A stretch of 64,000 nt of DNA from 630D-37 sp037478835 (lineage in GTDB: Bacteria; Chloroflexota; Anaerolineae; Anaerolineales; Villigracilaceae). Under the pieces are notes generated by a model. It was not told the origin of the DNA, did not search any database, and saw only the letters and a list, made by a program, of their open reading frames with translations. Made by a program: the position numbers and the translations under genes. Within the stretch, counting starts at the first letter, position 1. Each line of letters starts with the position of its first letter. Shown piece by piece: positions 1-8,966 of this stretch. The stretch covers positions 248,001-312,000 of the forward strand of contig JBBFLV010000001.1 of the NCBI GenBank assembly GCA_037478835.1, in the 5' to 3' direction.

Positions 1-1352
1 GGCCATTCGATGGCGCGGTAAAATTCTTCGATAGAAAGCAGGCGAAGGAGAGGGGTGAGCAAGGCGGCAGCCATGACCGCCAGGTAGGCCGGCAGGCCGA
101 GCAGCGAAGCAAAGATGGCGATCAGGAATAGCGCCAAGGTGATCAGTGCTTTCCGACCGGGGGTTTCCGGTGGGGTCGGTTCGGCTTCGAGCACAATCCA
201 TTCCGCATCGCGGCGCAGGTCAACGATCCGTTCGGAAGGGCCGACAATCAGGAGAGCATCCCCCAGTTCCAGAGGATAGTCCCCGACATCGGTCCGAATG
301 CTCCGTCCGCGGCGCAACAGAGCAACTGCCGTGAACCCGTAGCGGCGGCGGAAGTTGATCTGCTTGAGGGTTTTGCCCAGGGTGGAAGCATGGGGGGAAG
401 GGAGCACTTCGAGCAGGGTGACTTCCATCGAGCTCAAGGGGCGCGTTTCGCGCCCGATGCTACAACCGCGTTCGCGTAGGCGAAGCACGCGCGACTCGCG
501 CCCGACCAGCAAGAGCAGGTCGTCCCGTTGCAGACGTTCCGTAGGCTCCGGCACCAAGATGGCGCGCCGACCGCGCCAGATGGCGATCACGGCCAAACCC
601 AGTTCATCGCCTAAACCGCTTTGAGCCAGCGTTTTGCCGATCAGGGGGGAATGTTCGCCGAGCTTCACTTCCCAAAGGCGTTCGCCCAGGGCGTAGAGCC
701 GCTCCAGGTCGGCTTCGCTGCGGCGCGCCAGGGCCTGTTCGAGTACCGGGCGGCGTTCGGGCAGAAGCCTACGGCCGATGGTGAGCAGGTAAACGATCCC
801 GATCAGCGCAATCCAGCCGCCGCTGGAGAGGAAGGTAGCCATGTTGAGGGGATGTTGAGGCGGCTGAGCGGTGAGCAAGAGATTGCTAAAGACGATATTC
901 GCCGTAGTGAAATAGGTGGCCATGCCGCCCAGGGCAGTGCCGAAGGCGATCGGGATGAGCAATTTGCTGGGGTATAAGTTCAGTTTGCGTGCGGCCTGAA
1001 TCGCGCCGGGGAGCAGGATGGCACCCACGACGACATTGTTCATAAAAAGGGAGAGCAGCGCGGCCAGGGATGTAAACAGGATCAGCAGGTGTACCTCCGA
1101 CCGTGCTCCCAGCCGGGCAAGCCGCTCGCCGATCCATTGGCTGAACCCGTGATGGCTCAACGCCTGGGTGAGGATGAACAGGCCGATCAGCGTGAAGATC
1201 AAGGGTTGGCCGAAACCGAGCAACGCCCGCGTGGCCTCTTGCGGTGCGTCCTTCGGACCAAGTACCCCCAGGCCGAGGAATTGTCCCAAGGCCAGGAGGA
1301 GCATCAGGGTGAGGGCAAGCAGATCGGGGCGGAGGGGAGGCAGCCTGCGCAT
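1..1352 (-). CDS. SLC13/ArsB-superfamily permease with two TrkA-C domains (3' end outside window)
   Basis: An open minus-strand frame from an ATG at 1352 runs off the left edge, about 450 codons. The N-terminal 190 residues are strongly hydrophobic, with several membrane segments and an MNNVVVGAILLPG stretch typical of the CitT/ArsB (ion transporter) superfamily. Two soluble TrkA-C (RCK_C) repeats follow at roughly residues 210-290 and 300-385, each beginning with an EV-LGE/LLEVLPS strand. Hydrophobic helices then resume (ALITLALFLIAIFASLLG). This permease/RCK_C/permease layout is that of bacterial SLC13-like anion transporters. The substrate cannot be read from sequence. It is divergent from the nfeD gene; a TATAAT-like palindromic AT patch lies between them near 1385-1392. 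The missing end means the last membrane helices are unseen. Confidence 0.8.
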   Translation of the reverse strand, partial: MRRLPPLRPDLLALTLMLLLALGQFLGLGVLGPKDAPQEATRALLGFGQPLIFTLIGLFILTQALSHHGFSQWIGERLARLGARSEVHLLILFTSLAALLSLFMNNVVVGAILLPGAIQAARKLNLYPSKLLIPIAFGTALGGMATYFTTANIVFSNLLLTAQPPQHPLNMATFLSSGGWIALIGIVYLLTIGRRLLPERRPVLEQALARRSEADLERLYALGERLWEVKLGEHSPLIGKTLAQSGLGDELGLAVIAIWRGRRAILVPEPTERLQRDDLLLLVGRESRVLRLRERGCSIGRETRPLSSMEVTLLEVLPSPHASTLGKTLKQINFRRRYGFTAVALLRRGRSIRTDVGDYPLELGDALLIVGPSERIVDLRRDAEWIVLEAEPTPPETPGRKALITLALFLIAIFASLLGLPAYLAVMAAALLTPLLRLLSIEEFYRAIEW

Positions 1353-1520
1353 GATTCTGTGGGTAGAGGTGGAAAGATAGGCAGATTATAATTGAATGCA
1401 AAGACCCGGCAGAAATTAGAATTGCTTGGACTTTTGGTTCGCGAACGACAAGCGGTTTTCTTGCTTTTGCGAGCCTGTTATTCGGCAGATCTCGTCCTTT
1501 CACGTATATCGAGGAGAAGT

Positions 1521-2846
1521 ATGGGCAAGGTACGTTCTCTCTTTCTGATGGTTCTGATAGTTTTATCGGTGTGCGGTGTTGCTTTGGCCCAGGGGGAAAG
1601 AGATATTCTGGTTCTGCAAGCCAAAGGGCCGATCATGCCGCCGATGCTCGAATACTTTCGGCGGGCAATTCAGGTGGCCGAACGGGAAGGGGCACAATTG
1701 GTGCTGATCGAGCTCGATACACCGGGGGGCAGCCTGGATGCCACAAGCGAGATTATTCAGGTTTTTCGTGCTTCCGAGGTCCCGGTTGTGATCTATATTA
1801 GCCCGAATGGGGCGATGGCCGGCAGCGCCGGCGCGCTGATCAGCATGGCGGCGCATCGCATTGCCATGGCGCCGGAGACCTCCATCGGGGCGGCGACGCC
1901 GGTCAGCGGCAGCGGTGAGGAACTGGATGAGACGATGCAGAAGAAGGCGAAGGAGATCACCAAGGCCTCGATCCGCCCGTTGGTGGAGAAGCGTGGTGAA
2001 AAAGCGCTGGCACTGGCCGAATCCATGATCGAAGAGGCCCGCGCCGTTTCGGCGGGAGAGGCGCTAGAAGCGGGCCTGATCGATTTCATTGCCACCGATC
2101 GAGCGGATCTGCTTCGTCAGCTGGATGGACAGGTGATCGAAATCGGCAGCACCCAACGCACCCTGCAAACGGCCGGCGCTCCCCTGCGTCCGTTTGAAAT
2201 GAGCCTGATCGAGCGCCTGCTGTTGACCCTGACGGACCCGAACGTTGTCCTGTTGCTTTTGGGCATCGGCGTTCAGGCCATCCTGATCGAGCTTTCCAGC
2301 CCCGGTGGCTGGGTGAGCGGGTTTATCGGCGCAGTGTGCCTGGCGCTGGCAACCTACGGGCTGGGTGTTTTGCCGGTCAACTGGCTGGGTTTGATCTTCA
2401 TTGTCATCGCTTTTGTGCTTTTCATCCTGGATATTAATGCCCCCACGCATGGCGCGCTGACAGCCGCCGGGGTCGGATCGTTTATCGCCGGGGCGTTGAT
2501 CCTGTTCAATTCGCCGGCTTCGCCGGAGTTCCTGCGCGTTTCTCCTTGGCTGGTGGTGACGATGGGCATCTTCCTCGGCGCGGGGTTTGCTGTTGTGCTC
2601 CATTTTGCTATTCGGGCGCAAAAGGCCCCCGTGCAGGTGGGGATGACGGCGCTACCGGGACAACACGGGATCGCCCAGATCACGTTTAAGGCCGGACATG
2701 GGCAGGTGCTGCTGAATGCCGAGCTCTGGAGCGCCGAAGCAACCGCAGATTCGGCGCCGATCCGCAAAGGGGATCGGGTGGAAGTGGTGGCCATCGAAGG
2801 TTTGCGCCTTAAGGTGCGGAAAGCACATGATAAGGGAACACGTTGA
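1521..2846 (+). CDS. NfeD-family membrane-bound ClpP-class serine protease
   Basis: A 441-residue protein. I chose the ATG at 1521 because GAGGAG lies just upstream and a signal peptide follows directly (MGKVRSLFLMVLIVLSV...ALAQG); the longer frame adds 43 residues without such features. Residues about 30-210 are a ClpP/crotonase-like protease domain with LDTPGGSLDAT and the GAMAGSAGALI segment carrying the probable nucleophile serine. Four hydrophobic helices follow at about 230-370. The C-terminal 60 residues form the NfeD OB-like domain (GQHGIAQ...VEVVAIEGLRLKV). Family members are linked to membrane protein quality control with stomatin partners; no stomatin gene is in view. Its last 38 bases overlap, tail to tail, the phosphoesterase gene on the other strand. 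Confidence 0.88.
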   Translation: MGKVRSLFLMVLIVLSVCGVALAQGERDILVLQAKGPIMPPMLEYFRRAIQVAEREGAQLVLIELDTPGGSLDATSEIIQVFRASEVPVVIYISPNGAMAGSAGALISMAAHRIAMAPETSIGAATPVSGSGEELDETMQKKAKEITKASIRPLVEKRGEKALALAESMIEEARAVSAGEALEAGLIDFIATDRADLLRQLDGQVIEIGSTQRTLQTAGAPLRPFEMSLIERLLLTLTDPNVVLLLLGIGVQAILIELSSPGGWVSGFIGAVCLALATYGLGVLPVNWLGLIFIVIAFVLFILDINAPTHGALTAAGVGSFIAGALILFNSPASPEFLRVSPWLVVTMGIFLGAGFAVVLHFAIRAQKAPVQVGMTALPGQHGIAQITFKAGHGQVLLNAELWSAEATADSAPIRKGDRVEVVAIEGLRLKVRKAHDKGTR

Positions 2847-3429
2847 TCACCTGGGTTGAGCCGTATTGTGTAGTGGAGGGGCTTAGATTGCGTTGCGTAA
2901 AGTGAAAATGTCCGTGAAGGTGATAGCGTGGTCGGGTCAGGCGGATTAACCAGTTGAAGGCGCGGAAGCCCTCATGGGCTGTGCCGGGTTCATCGTGAAT
3001 CCCGAATGGCGGGGCATGGGTGATCAAAATATCCAACCAACGATGGACAAAGATGCGGTTAAGCAGGAGCCGCGGGAGCAAGCGCCAGACACGGACGAAC
3101 ATTTCCAGTTGTGTGTACTGATTGACCCCCTCGCGGTAGCGGATGCTTCCTCCTAAGCCGGCCAAGAGTAAGCCCTTGATCCGTTTCACCTGTCCATCAA
3201 AGTACAGGCAACCCTCGGCAAAGGTCTGCGGATCCCATGGACGGTAGGCAGGGTCATGGTTCCCCGGAACATAAGCCAGGGGGACGTTGGTCAGGGTGAC
3301 CAGATACTCCAGGTAGGAATAGGGCAGATCACCACAACCTAGGATGAGCTCGATGCCATCGAAGGGGGGCTTGCCGATCAATTGACAGACGCGCTCGTTT
3401 TCTTCATCGCTGATCGCCAGGATTTTCAC
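2809..3429 (-). CDS. metallophosphoesterase (calcineurin-like)
   Basis: 206 residues from a GTG at 3429, preceded by GAGGGG at SD distance; upstream sequence in the same frame is the end of the kinase gene, which it overlaps by 26 bases. Motifs of the binuclear-metal phosphoesterase fold are visible in order: ILAISDEE, GCGD, GNHD, THAPP and HGHFH. The usual DxH of block I is D-E-E here, a variant found in a known sub-branch of the family. Translational coupling suggests it is third in the response regulator/kinase operon. The substrate is unknown; both nucleotide and protein phosphates are possible. Confidence 0.82.
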   Translation of the reverse strand: MKILAISDEENERVCQLIGKPPFDGIELILGCGDLPYSYLEYLVTLTNVPLAYVPGNHDPAYRPWDPQTFAEGCLYFDGQVKRIKGLLLAGLGGSIRYREGVNQYTQLEMFVRVWRLLPRLLLNRIFVHRWLDILITHAPPFGIHDEPGTAHEGFRAFNWLIRLTRPRYHLHGHFHFTQRNLSPSTTQYGSTQVINVFPYHVLSAP

Positions 3430-4813
3430 CTTCTGTTTTCCCCTCTTCCGGCAAAGGTAGCCAAACGATGAAGGCGGTGCCTTCTCCCAGGCGGGAGTCA
3501 ACTTGAATATGTCCCTGGTGGTGATCGACGATCCATTTGGCGATCGAAAGTCCCAGCCCAAAGCCGCTGCTCTGCCCGGAGCGGGTGCGCGATTTTTCGG
3601 CGCGGTAGAAGCGATCGAAGATGTGGGGCAGATCTTCCGGGGGGATGCCGGGGCCGGTATCGCGCACGACCAGGCGCGCTTGTTGACCGACGCGTTGCAA
3701 GCTCAAGGTCACTTTACCGCCGCTTGGCGTGTATTGGATGGCGTTGCTCACTAGGTTCAGCAGCACCTGCTTCAGCCGGTCGCGATCGCCGCGGACCTGC
3801 ACCTGGTCCATTTCGCTCAGTTCCATTTGGATTTTTTTGTTTTGTGCCAGCAGCCGAAGTTCTTGATAGACTTCCACCAACAGGGTATCTAGCTCCACGT
3901 TCTCGAAATTCAAGCGCAGGTAGCCGGATTCGGCCTGTGCCAGCAAAAGCAAACTATTGACCAGGCGGGTGAGGCGATTGACCTCGGCATCGATGCTTTC
4001 AAACGATTCCGGGTCGATCTGCTTCATGCGCCGCATCAGGTCCATGTTCCCTTTGATCACCGTGAGCGGTGTGCGCAGCTCATGGCTTACATCGGCCAGG
4101 AAGCGTTGTTGCGTGGTAAAGAGCTGTTCCAGGCGCTCGAGGGTCTGGTTAAAGGCCTGGATCAGGCGGCCGATCTCGTCATCACTGGCGCGTTCGACGG
4201 GGATGCGGCGGGAGAGATCGCTGGCACGGTTGATCTGGTTGGCGGTTTCCAGCATGGTCGAAAGCGGCGCCAGAGCACGCCCGATGGCCAGCCAGGAGGC
4301 CCAGGCGGCCACGGCGAATGAGAAGATCAGGAGGCTGACGATGTAGAAAATCAGATCGCGACGGGTGGAATCCAGTACCTGCAAGCTGGTGGCGATCTGC
4401 AGGGTGGCCACACGGCGGGTGCCGGCAAAGACGGGGACGGTCAATACCCGCAGATGGTCGCCAATTGTTTGCACTTCGCGCACCACCGTTGCCGGAACGC
4501 GCAATCCGGCGCTGTCCAGCGGTTGCCTCAGAAGCGGCAGGTCTGGGATGGCTTTGAGCAGGCGCCCATTGCGATCCCAGACCTGAATGTAGGTATTTGC
4601 AAAGCTCGCGCCCGGCAGTAAATTGATTTGGATTTCTCCGCCCGGGGTGATGCTTAATACACGGATGACCTGTCTGGCCGTTTCCTGCAGCGAGGCATCA
4701 ATGTTGGCGAGGAGTGTGGCACCGATCAACCAGTAAACCAGTCCTCCAAAGAACAGCAAAAGGCCTGAGAGCAGGAGCGTGTAGAAAAGCGTCAGGCGAG
4801 CGCGCAGGCTCAT
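3404..4813 (-). CDS. two-component sensor histidine kinase
   Basis: 469 residues. A first membrane helix at about 10-33 and a second near 155-185 bracket a roughly 125-residue extracytoplasmic sensor region. A HAMP segment follows (SRRIPVERASDDEIGRL), then HisKA with the phospho-acceptor in DVSHELRTP, and a HATPase_c domain with N box (NLVSNAIQYT), G1 (DTGPGIPPEDL), F (IFDRFYR) and G2 (GFGLGLSIAKW) boxes. It starts 3 bases after the response regulator stop, so the two form a cognate pair. The sensor region has no recognisable ligand motif, so the stimulus is unknown. Confidence 0.93.
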   Translation of the reverse strand: MSLRARLTLFYTLLLSGLLLFFGGLVYWLIGATLLANIDASLQETARQVIRVLSITPGGEIQINLLPGASFANTYIQVWDRNGRLLKAIPDLPLLRQPLDSAGLRVPATVVREVQTIGDHLRVLTVPVFAGTRRVATLQIATSLQVLDSTRRDLIFYIVSLLIFSFAVAAWASWLAIGRALAPLSTMLETANQINRASDLSRRIPVERASDDEIGRLIQAFNQTLERLEQLFTTQQRFLADVSHELRTPLTVIKGNMDLMRRMKQIDPESFESIDAEVNRLTRLVNSLLLLAQAESGYLRLNFENVELDTLLVEVYQELRLLAQNKKIQMELSEMDQVQVRGDRDRLKQVLLNLVSNAIQYTPSGGKVTLSLQRVGQQARLVVRDTGPGIPPEDLPHIFDRFYRAEKSRTRSGQSSGFGLGLSIAKWIVDHHQGHIQVDSRLGEGTAFIVWLPLPEEGKTEGENPGDQR

Positions 4814-4816
4814 AGG

Positions 4817-5494
4817 CTAGGAGGTCGGCTCGCGCATCACATAACCGACACCGCGAACGGTGTAGATCAAGCGCGGTTCTCCGTTTTGCTCCATCTTTTG
4901 TCGCAGGTAGCGGATGTAAACTTCGAGGACATTGCTCTCGCCACCGAAATCGTAGCCCCAGATGCGATCGAAGATCACCTCGCGCGTCAACACCTGGCGC
5001 GGATGGCGCATGAAGAGCTCGAGCAACTGGTACTCTTTCTTGGTCAATTCCAGCTTGCGATCGCCGCGGCGCACTTCGCGCGTGGTGGTATCGATGGTCA
5101 CATCGGCGAAGCGCAACACCGGCTGACGCTCCTGTTCGGTGCGGCGGAGCAGGGCGCGGATGCGGGCCAACAGTTCTTCCAGGTTGAACGGCTTGACCAG
5201 GTAATCATCGGCGCCGGCATCCAGCCCTTCGACGCGATCTTGCACGGCGTCCTTTGCCGTCAGGATCAGGATTGGCAGCTTGCTCTTTTGCCGAATGCGC
5301 TGGCAGACTTCCAGCCCATCCATGCCGGGGAGCATCAGGTCGAGTACGATTAAATCAGGCTGTTTTTCCTGGAAGAGTTTAAGACCGGTTTCGCCATCGG
5401 TAGCCGTCTCTACCTGATACCCTTCCATTGAAAGCCCGCGTTGCAGCAGGCGCAAAATGGCCGGATCGTCTTCGATTACAAGGATTTTGATCAT
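4817..5494 (-). CDS. OmpR/PhoB-family response regulator
   Basis: 225 residues. An N-terminal receiver domain shows the acidic pair (EDD at 8-10), the phospho-acceptor Asp near residue 53 (IVLDLMLPGMDG), the Thr (ILTAKD) and the Lys (DYLVKPF). The C-terminal winged-helix domain ends with a typical YIRYLRQKM...YTVRGVGYVM. AGGAGG lies upstream of the ATG. It is first gene of the regulator-kinase-phosphoesterase operon, transcribed away from mutS across a 98-bp gap. Target genes cannot be read from sequence. Confidence 0.94.
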   Translation of the reverse strand: MIKILVIEDDPAILRLLQRGLSMEGYQVETATDGETGLKLFQEKQPDLIVLDLMLPGMDGLEVCQRIRQKSKLPILILTAKDAVQDRVEGLDAGADDYLVKPFNLEELLARIRALLRRTEQERQPVLRFADVTIDTTTREVRRGDRKLELTKKEYQLLELFMRHPRQVLTREVIFDRIWGYDFGGESNVLEVYIRYLRQKMEQNGEPRLIYTVRGVGYVMREPTS

Positions 5495-5583
5495 ACAGAA
5501 CCTCCTGAAGTAGAATCATTAAAAATCATACCACAAAGTGTACACTGCGGGAAGATTAAATGTCCACCGTTCACAGTCCATAG

Positions 5584-5589
5584 TACAAT
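5584..5589 (+). promoter_or_regulatory. -10 hexamer of mutS promoter (putative leaderless start)
   Basis: TACAAT lies 3 bases before the first mutS ATG (5593) and 9 before the second (5599). No Shine-Dalgarno is present. Transcription would begin at about 5596-5599, so a leaderless mRNA starting at the second ATG is plausible. The -35 region (TGTCCA) is weak and lies in a short 7-mer repeat tract at 5560-5583. Confidence 0.45.
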
Positions 5590-5592
5590 ATC

Positions 5593-8169
5593 ATGGCGAT
5601 GAGCGACGATATTACCCCGATCCGTAAACAATATCTGGAAATCAAGCGCCAGTATCCCGGCACTTTGCTCTTCTTCCGCTTGGGAGATTTCTATGAGACC
5701 TTTGACGAAGATGCCGAGATCGTGGCGCGTGAGCTGGATATTGTGCTCACCTCGCGCCCGGTAGGCAAAGGGCAACGGGCACCGTTGGCTGGCATTCCGT
5801 ACCATGCGGTGGAAAATTACCTGGCGCGCCTGATCGAAAAGGGCTATCACGTGGCGATTTGCGAGCAGATCGGCGATCAGCCGGTGAAAGGGTTGGTGCC
5901 GCGGCGGGTGGTGCGCGTGATCACGCCGGGCACGGTGATCGAACAGAATCTTCTGCCCGTGGGGGCCAACAACTATTTGGCCTGCGTGGTGATCGAGGAA
6001 GGGCGCGCGGCATTGGCCTATGCCGATATTACCACCGGCGAATTTGCCGTGACCGAGATGGAGGTCGGCCCAGAGTGGGGCACCTTGCGCGCTGAATGGA
6101 CGCGCCTGCAGCCGGCCGAGACGGTTTACCCGGATACCCTGCGCCTGGAGCCGAACGGCATGCCCGGTCATCTCACCCCTTGGCCGGCCTGGCGCTTTGA
6201 GAGCGGACGCTGTCAGCAGCTCCTGCTCGATCATTTTCAGACGCTCACGCTGGAGGCGTTTGGACTGCGCGATCACAGCCTGGCGACCCGCGCGGCCGGA
6301 GCCTTGTTGCAATACGTGCGCGAGACGGAACCTTCGGCGGTGGAACTGCTCAAAGGATTGCGTTACTACCACTTGGGCGAATTCATGATCCTGGATGCCG
6401 CCACGCGGCGCAACCTGGAGCTGACCGAGGCCATCCGTCCCGGTCGTCGTGGTGAGACGCATGGTTCGTTGCTGGGCGTGCTCGATCGCACGGTGACACC
6501 GATGGGCAAGCGCTTGCTACGACGTTGGATCGGCCAGCCGTTGCTGAATGTGGAAGCCATTCGCGCCCGTCAGGATGGAGTGCAGCGCTTTTTCGAGAAC
6601 GGCCTCTTGCGCGCCGAAGTGCGCGCCGCCCTCAAGCCGATCGGCGATCTGGAGCGCCTGACCACGCGCTTGTTGGCCGGTCACGCTCAGCCGCGTGACC
6701 TGGTGGCTCTGCGCGAAACCCTACGTCACCTGCCGAAGGTGCTGGAGGTGCTGGGAGGGAGTTACCCGCGCCTGCATTCTTGTGCTCAGGAATACGAGCT
6801 CCTTCAGGCGGCCATCGCCGATGACCCCCCTGCCACCTTGCAGAATATCGGCGTGATTCGCCCCGGATATTCGGAAGAGCTGGATGAGGTGGTGCGTGCC
6901 TCGCAGCATGCACGGGATTGGATCGCCAATTTGGAGCAAAAGGAGCGGGAGCGGACCGGGATCAAGACGCTGAAAGTGGGATACAACAAGGTTTTTGGCT
7001 ACTATATCGAAATCTCGCGCGCCGCGGCGGCTCAAGCGCCGCCGGAGTATATCCGCAAGCAAACGCTGGTGAATGCCGAGCGCTTTATCACCCCGGAAAT
7101 GAAAGAATACGAAGCTCTGGTGCTAAACGCCGAAGAGCGCATTCACGAGATTGAGGTCCGCCTTTTCCGCCAATTGTGCGCCGAGCTGGCGAAATCGGCC
7201 CCGCGTCTGATGGAGACAGCGCAAACCTTGGCCGAGATCGATGTGCTGGCCGCGCTGGCTGAAGTAGCGGCGATGAACGGTTATACCCGTCCGGAAGTGG
7301 TCGAAGAGCCGATCTTGGAAATCCGCCAGGGGCGTCATCCGGTGGTGGAACAGACGTTGGAAGGGGAACGCTTTGTTCCCAACGATCTGGTTTTTGAGCC
7401 GGGGGAAGTGATCCGCATCATCACCGGACCGAACATGAGCGGCAAATCCACCTACCTGCGCCAAGCTGCGCTGATCGTGCTGATGGCACAGATGGGTTCC
7501 TTCGTGCCGGCCCAATCGGCGCGCATCGGCATCGTCGATCGCATCTTCACCCGCATCGGCGCGCAGGACGAGATCCATGCCGGGCAATCCACTTTCATGG
7601 TCGAGATGGTCGAAACCGCCCATATCCTGCACCATGCGACGCCGCGTAGTCTGCTCATTTTGGATGAGATCGGGCGCGGCACGAGCACCTATGACGGTTT
7701 GGCCATTGCTTGGGCGGTGGTGGAATATATCCACAATCATCCAAACCTACGCGCCAAGACGCTTTTTGCCACCCATTACCACGAACTAACCCAGCTCGCC
7801 GATCTGCTACCGGGGGTGCGCAACTACAATGTGGCGGTCAGCGAAGCGGATGGCAAAGTGGTTTTCCTGCATCACATTGTGCCGGGCGGGGCAGATAAGT
7901 CCTATGGCATTCACGTAGCCCAGCTGGCCGGTCTGCCTCAACCGGTGATCCAGCGCGCCACCCAAATTCTGGGCGAACTGGAGCGGACCTCCGGCCGCGC
8001 CGTGCGCTTGGACTCTTTCCTGCCGCAGCAGCTTTCCCTCTTCCCGGAAACCAACCCGCTGCTCGAAGAACTGAAGGCACTCGATCTGAACACCCTTTCT
8101 CCGATCGAGGCCCTGACCAAGCTTTACGAATGGCAGCGAAAGTTTTTGGGAGAACCCCGCGCCCATTAA
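5593..8169 (+). CDS. mutS: DNA mismatch repair protein MutS
   Basis: 858 residues, the normal length for MutS1. The N-terminal mismatch-binding domain carries the Phe-x-Glu motif (GDFYETF). Connector, lever and clamp regions follow. The ATPase has Walker A GPNMSGKST, the signature LDEIGRGTSTYDG and ATHYHEL. The C-terminus is short, ending soon after the helix-turn-helix dimer region, with only a remnant of the MutL/beta-binding tail. Start is ATG 5593 or ATG 5599; neither has a ribosome binding site. No mutL is adjacent. Very confident. Confidence 0.98.
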   Translation: MAMSDDITPIRKQYLEIKRQYPGTLLFFRLGDFYETFDEDAEIVARELDIVLTSRPVGKGQRAPLAGIPYHAVENYLARLIEKGYHVAICEQIGDQPVKGLVPRRVVRVITPGTVIEQNLLPVGANNYLACVVIEEGRAALAYADITTGEFAVTEMEVGPEWGTLRAEWTRLQPAETVYPDTLRLEPNGMPGHLTPWPAWRFESGRCQQLLLDHFQTLTLEAFGLRDHSLATRAAGALLQYVRETEPSAVELLKGLRYYHLGEFMILDAATRRNLELTEAIRPGRRGETHGSLLGVLDRTVTPMGKRLLRRWIGQPLLNVEAIRARQDGVQRFFENGLLRAEVRAALKPIGDLERLTTRLLAGHAQPRDLVALRETLRHLPKVLEVLGGSYPRLHSCAQEYELLQAAIADDPPATLQNIGVIRPGYSEELDEVVRASQHARDWIANLEQKERERTGIKTLKVGYNKVFGYYIEISRAAAAQAPPEYIRKQTLVNAERFITPEMKEYEALVLNAEERIHEIEVRLFRQLCAELAKSAPRLMETAQTLAEIDVLAALAEVAAMNGYTRPEVVEEPILEIRQGRHPVVEQTLEGERFVPNDLVFEPGEVIRIITGPNMSGKSTYLRQAALIVLMAQMGSFVPAQSARIGIVDRIFTRIGAQDEIHAGQSTFMVEMVETAHILHHATPRSLLILDEIGRGTSTYDGLAIAWAVVEYIHNHPNLRAKTLFATHYHELTQLADLLPGVRNYNVAVSEADGKVVFLHHIVPGGADKSYGIHVAQLAGLPQPVIQRATQILGELERTSGRAVRLDSFLPQQLSLFPETNPLLEELKALDLNTLSPIEALTKLYEWQRKFLGEPRAH

Positions 8170-8189
8170 GCGCGCAAGCGCATCCACAG

Positions 8190-8256
8190 CCCACGTCTAC
8201 TCCACCGTCCACCGTCCACCGTCTACCGTCCACCGTCTACCGTCTATCGTCCATTC
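8190..8256. repeat. 7-bp tandem repeat tract (CCGTCCA/CCGTCTA units)
   Basis: About nine degenerate heptamers of the form CCACCGT/CTACCGT run head to tail between mutS and the FKBP gene. The same heptamers, in either orientation, recur at 5560, 31691, 32724, 37476, 50059 and 54183, always between genes. Confidence 0.85.
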
Positions 8257-8322
8257 TTCGTTCCACCAGTCCGAAAGTGTGATACAATCAAATTACGGTT
8301 TCTTGCGCTGTTCTTACCCTCC

Positions 8323-8359
8323 CTACCGGCCAGGTGTAAGAGAGGTGCAGAGCCGGTAG
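8323..8359 (+). other. 5'-leader hairpin before the FKBP gene
   Basis: A perfect 8-bp inverted repeat, CTACCGGC (8323-8330) and GCCGGTAG (8352-8359), lies between a GATACAAT -10-like element (8281-8288) and the ribosome binding site GGAGG. The 21-nt purine-rich loop and weak U-run make it a possible attenuator or mRNA stabiliser rather than a plain terminator. Confidence 0.3.
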
Positions 8360-8379
8360 ATTTTCTGCTGGAGGAAAGC

Positions 8380-8880
8380 ATGAGCACAACCCAAGAACGC
8401 CGCGTGGTCGCGGATGGACAGGTGGTCAGCCTGGAATATACTCTGACCGTTGATGGAGAGGTGATCGACTCTTCCGAAGCACATGGTCCGATTGAATTCA
8501 TCCAGGGGATGGGTAATATCATTCCCGGTCTGGAAGAAGAACTTTACGGCATGGGCGTGGGCGAAAGCAAATCGGTGGTGGTAGCACCGGAAGATGGGTA
8601 CGGGGAAGTAGACCCGGATGCCTTTCAAGATTTCCCGCGCGAGGCATTTCCCCCTTCGATTCCCCTAGAGCCGGGCGTCGCATTGCGCCTGCAGGATGAG
8701 AGTGGGAATGTCCATATGGCAGTGATCGATTCCGTCACCGACGACACGGTGCGCCTGGACTTTAATCATCCGTTGGCCGGAAAGGAACTGCACTTCGATG
8801 TGAAAGTAGTCGGTTTGCGAGATGCAACCGATGAAGAACTAATGCACGGTCACGTGCACGGTTCCGGCGAACATCACTAA
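8380..8880 (+). CDS. slyD: FKBP-type peptidyl-prolyl isomerase, SlyD-like
   Basis: 166 residues with GGAGG upstream. The N-terminal FKBP half carries LEYTLTVDGEVIDSS and GMGNIIPGLEEELYGM. An insert-in-flap chaperone domain follows (about 70-130, EDGYGEVDPDAF...FPREAFPPSIP), then DFNHPLAGKELHFDVKVV. The C-terminus is histidine-rich (MHGHVHGSGEHH), as in metal-binding SlyD proteins that help nickel insertion. Such a role would fit the nickel enzymes CooS and AcsB encoded 46 kb away, but that link is inference. A hairpin terminator follows directly. Confidence 0.9.
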   Translation: MSTTQERRVVADGQVVSLEYTLTVDGEVIDSSEAHGPIEFIQGMGNIIPGLEEELYGMGVGESKSVVVAPEDGYGEVDPDAFQDFPREAFPPSIPLEPGVALRLQDESGNVHMAVIDSVTDDTVRLDFNHPLAGKELHFDVKVVGLRDATDEELMHGHVHGSGEHH

Positions 8881-8886
8881 CCTGTT

Positions 8887-8922
8887 TCTGCCCGTTGGAG
8901 TTTCTGACGGGCAGATTCTTTC
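8887..8922 (+). terminator. rho-independent terminator after slyD-like gene
   Basis: A 9-bp stem TCTGCCCGT (8887-8895) / ACGGGCAGA (8907-8915) with an 11-nt loop and a following T-rich TTCTTTC. Its presence argues against the longer frame of the next gene that would begin inside the stem. Confidence 0.75.
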
Positions 8923-8966
8923 ACTCAACAAACCACCTGACAGTACCGGAGGGGAAGGTTTCAGGC

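Noticed and set aside
886..1503. 205-residue minus-strand frame
   Set aside because: Shadow of the SLC13-like permease, whose real frame starts at 1352 and runs off the edge; this frame has no domain pattern.
5491..6462. 323-residue frame antisense to mutS
   Set aside because: Composition typical of a complement frame of GC-rich coding sequence; mutS on the other strand is unequivocal.
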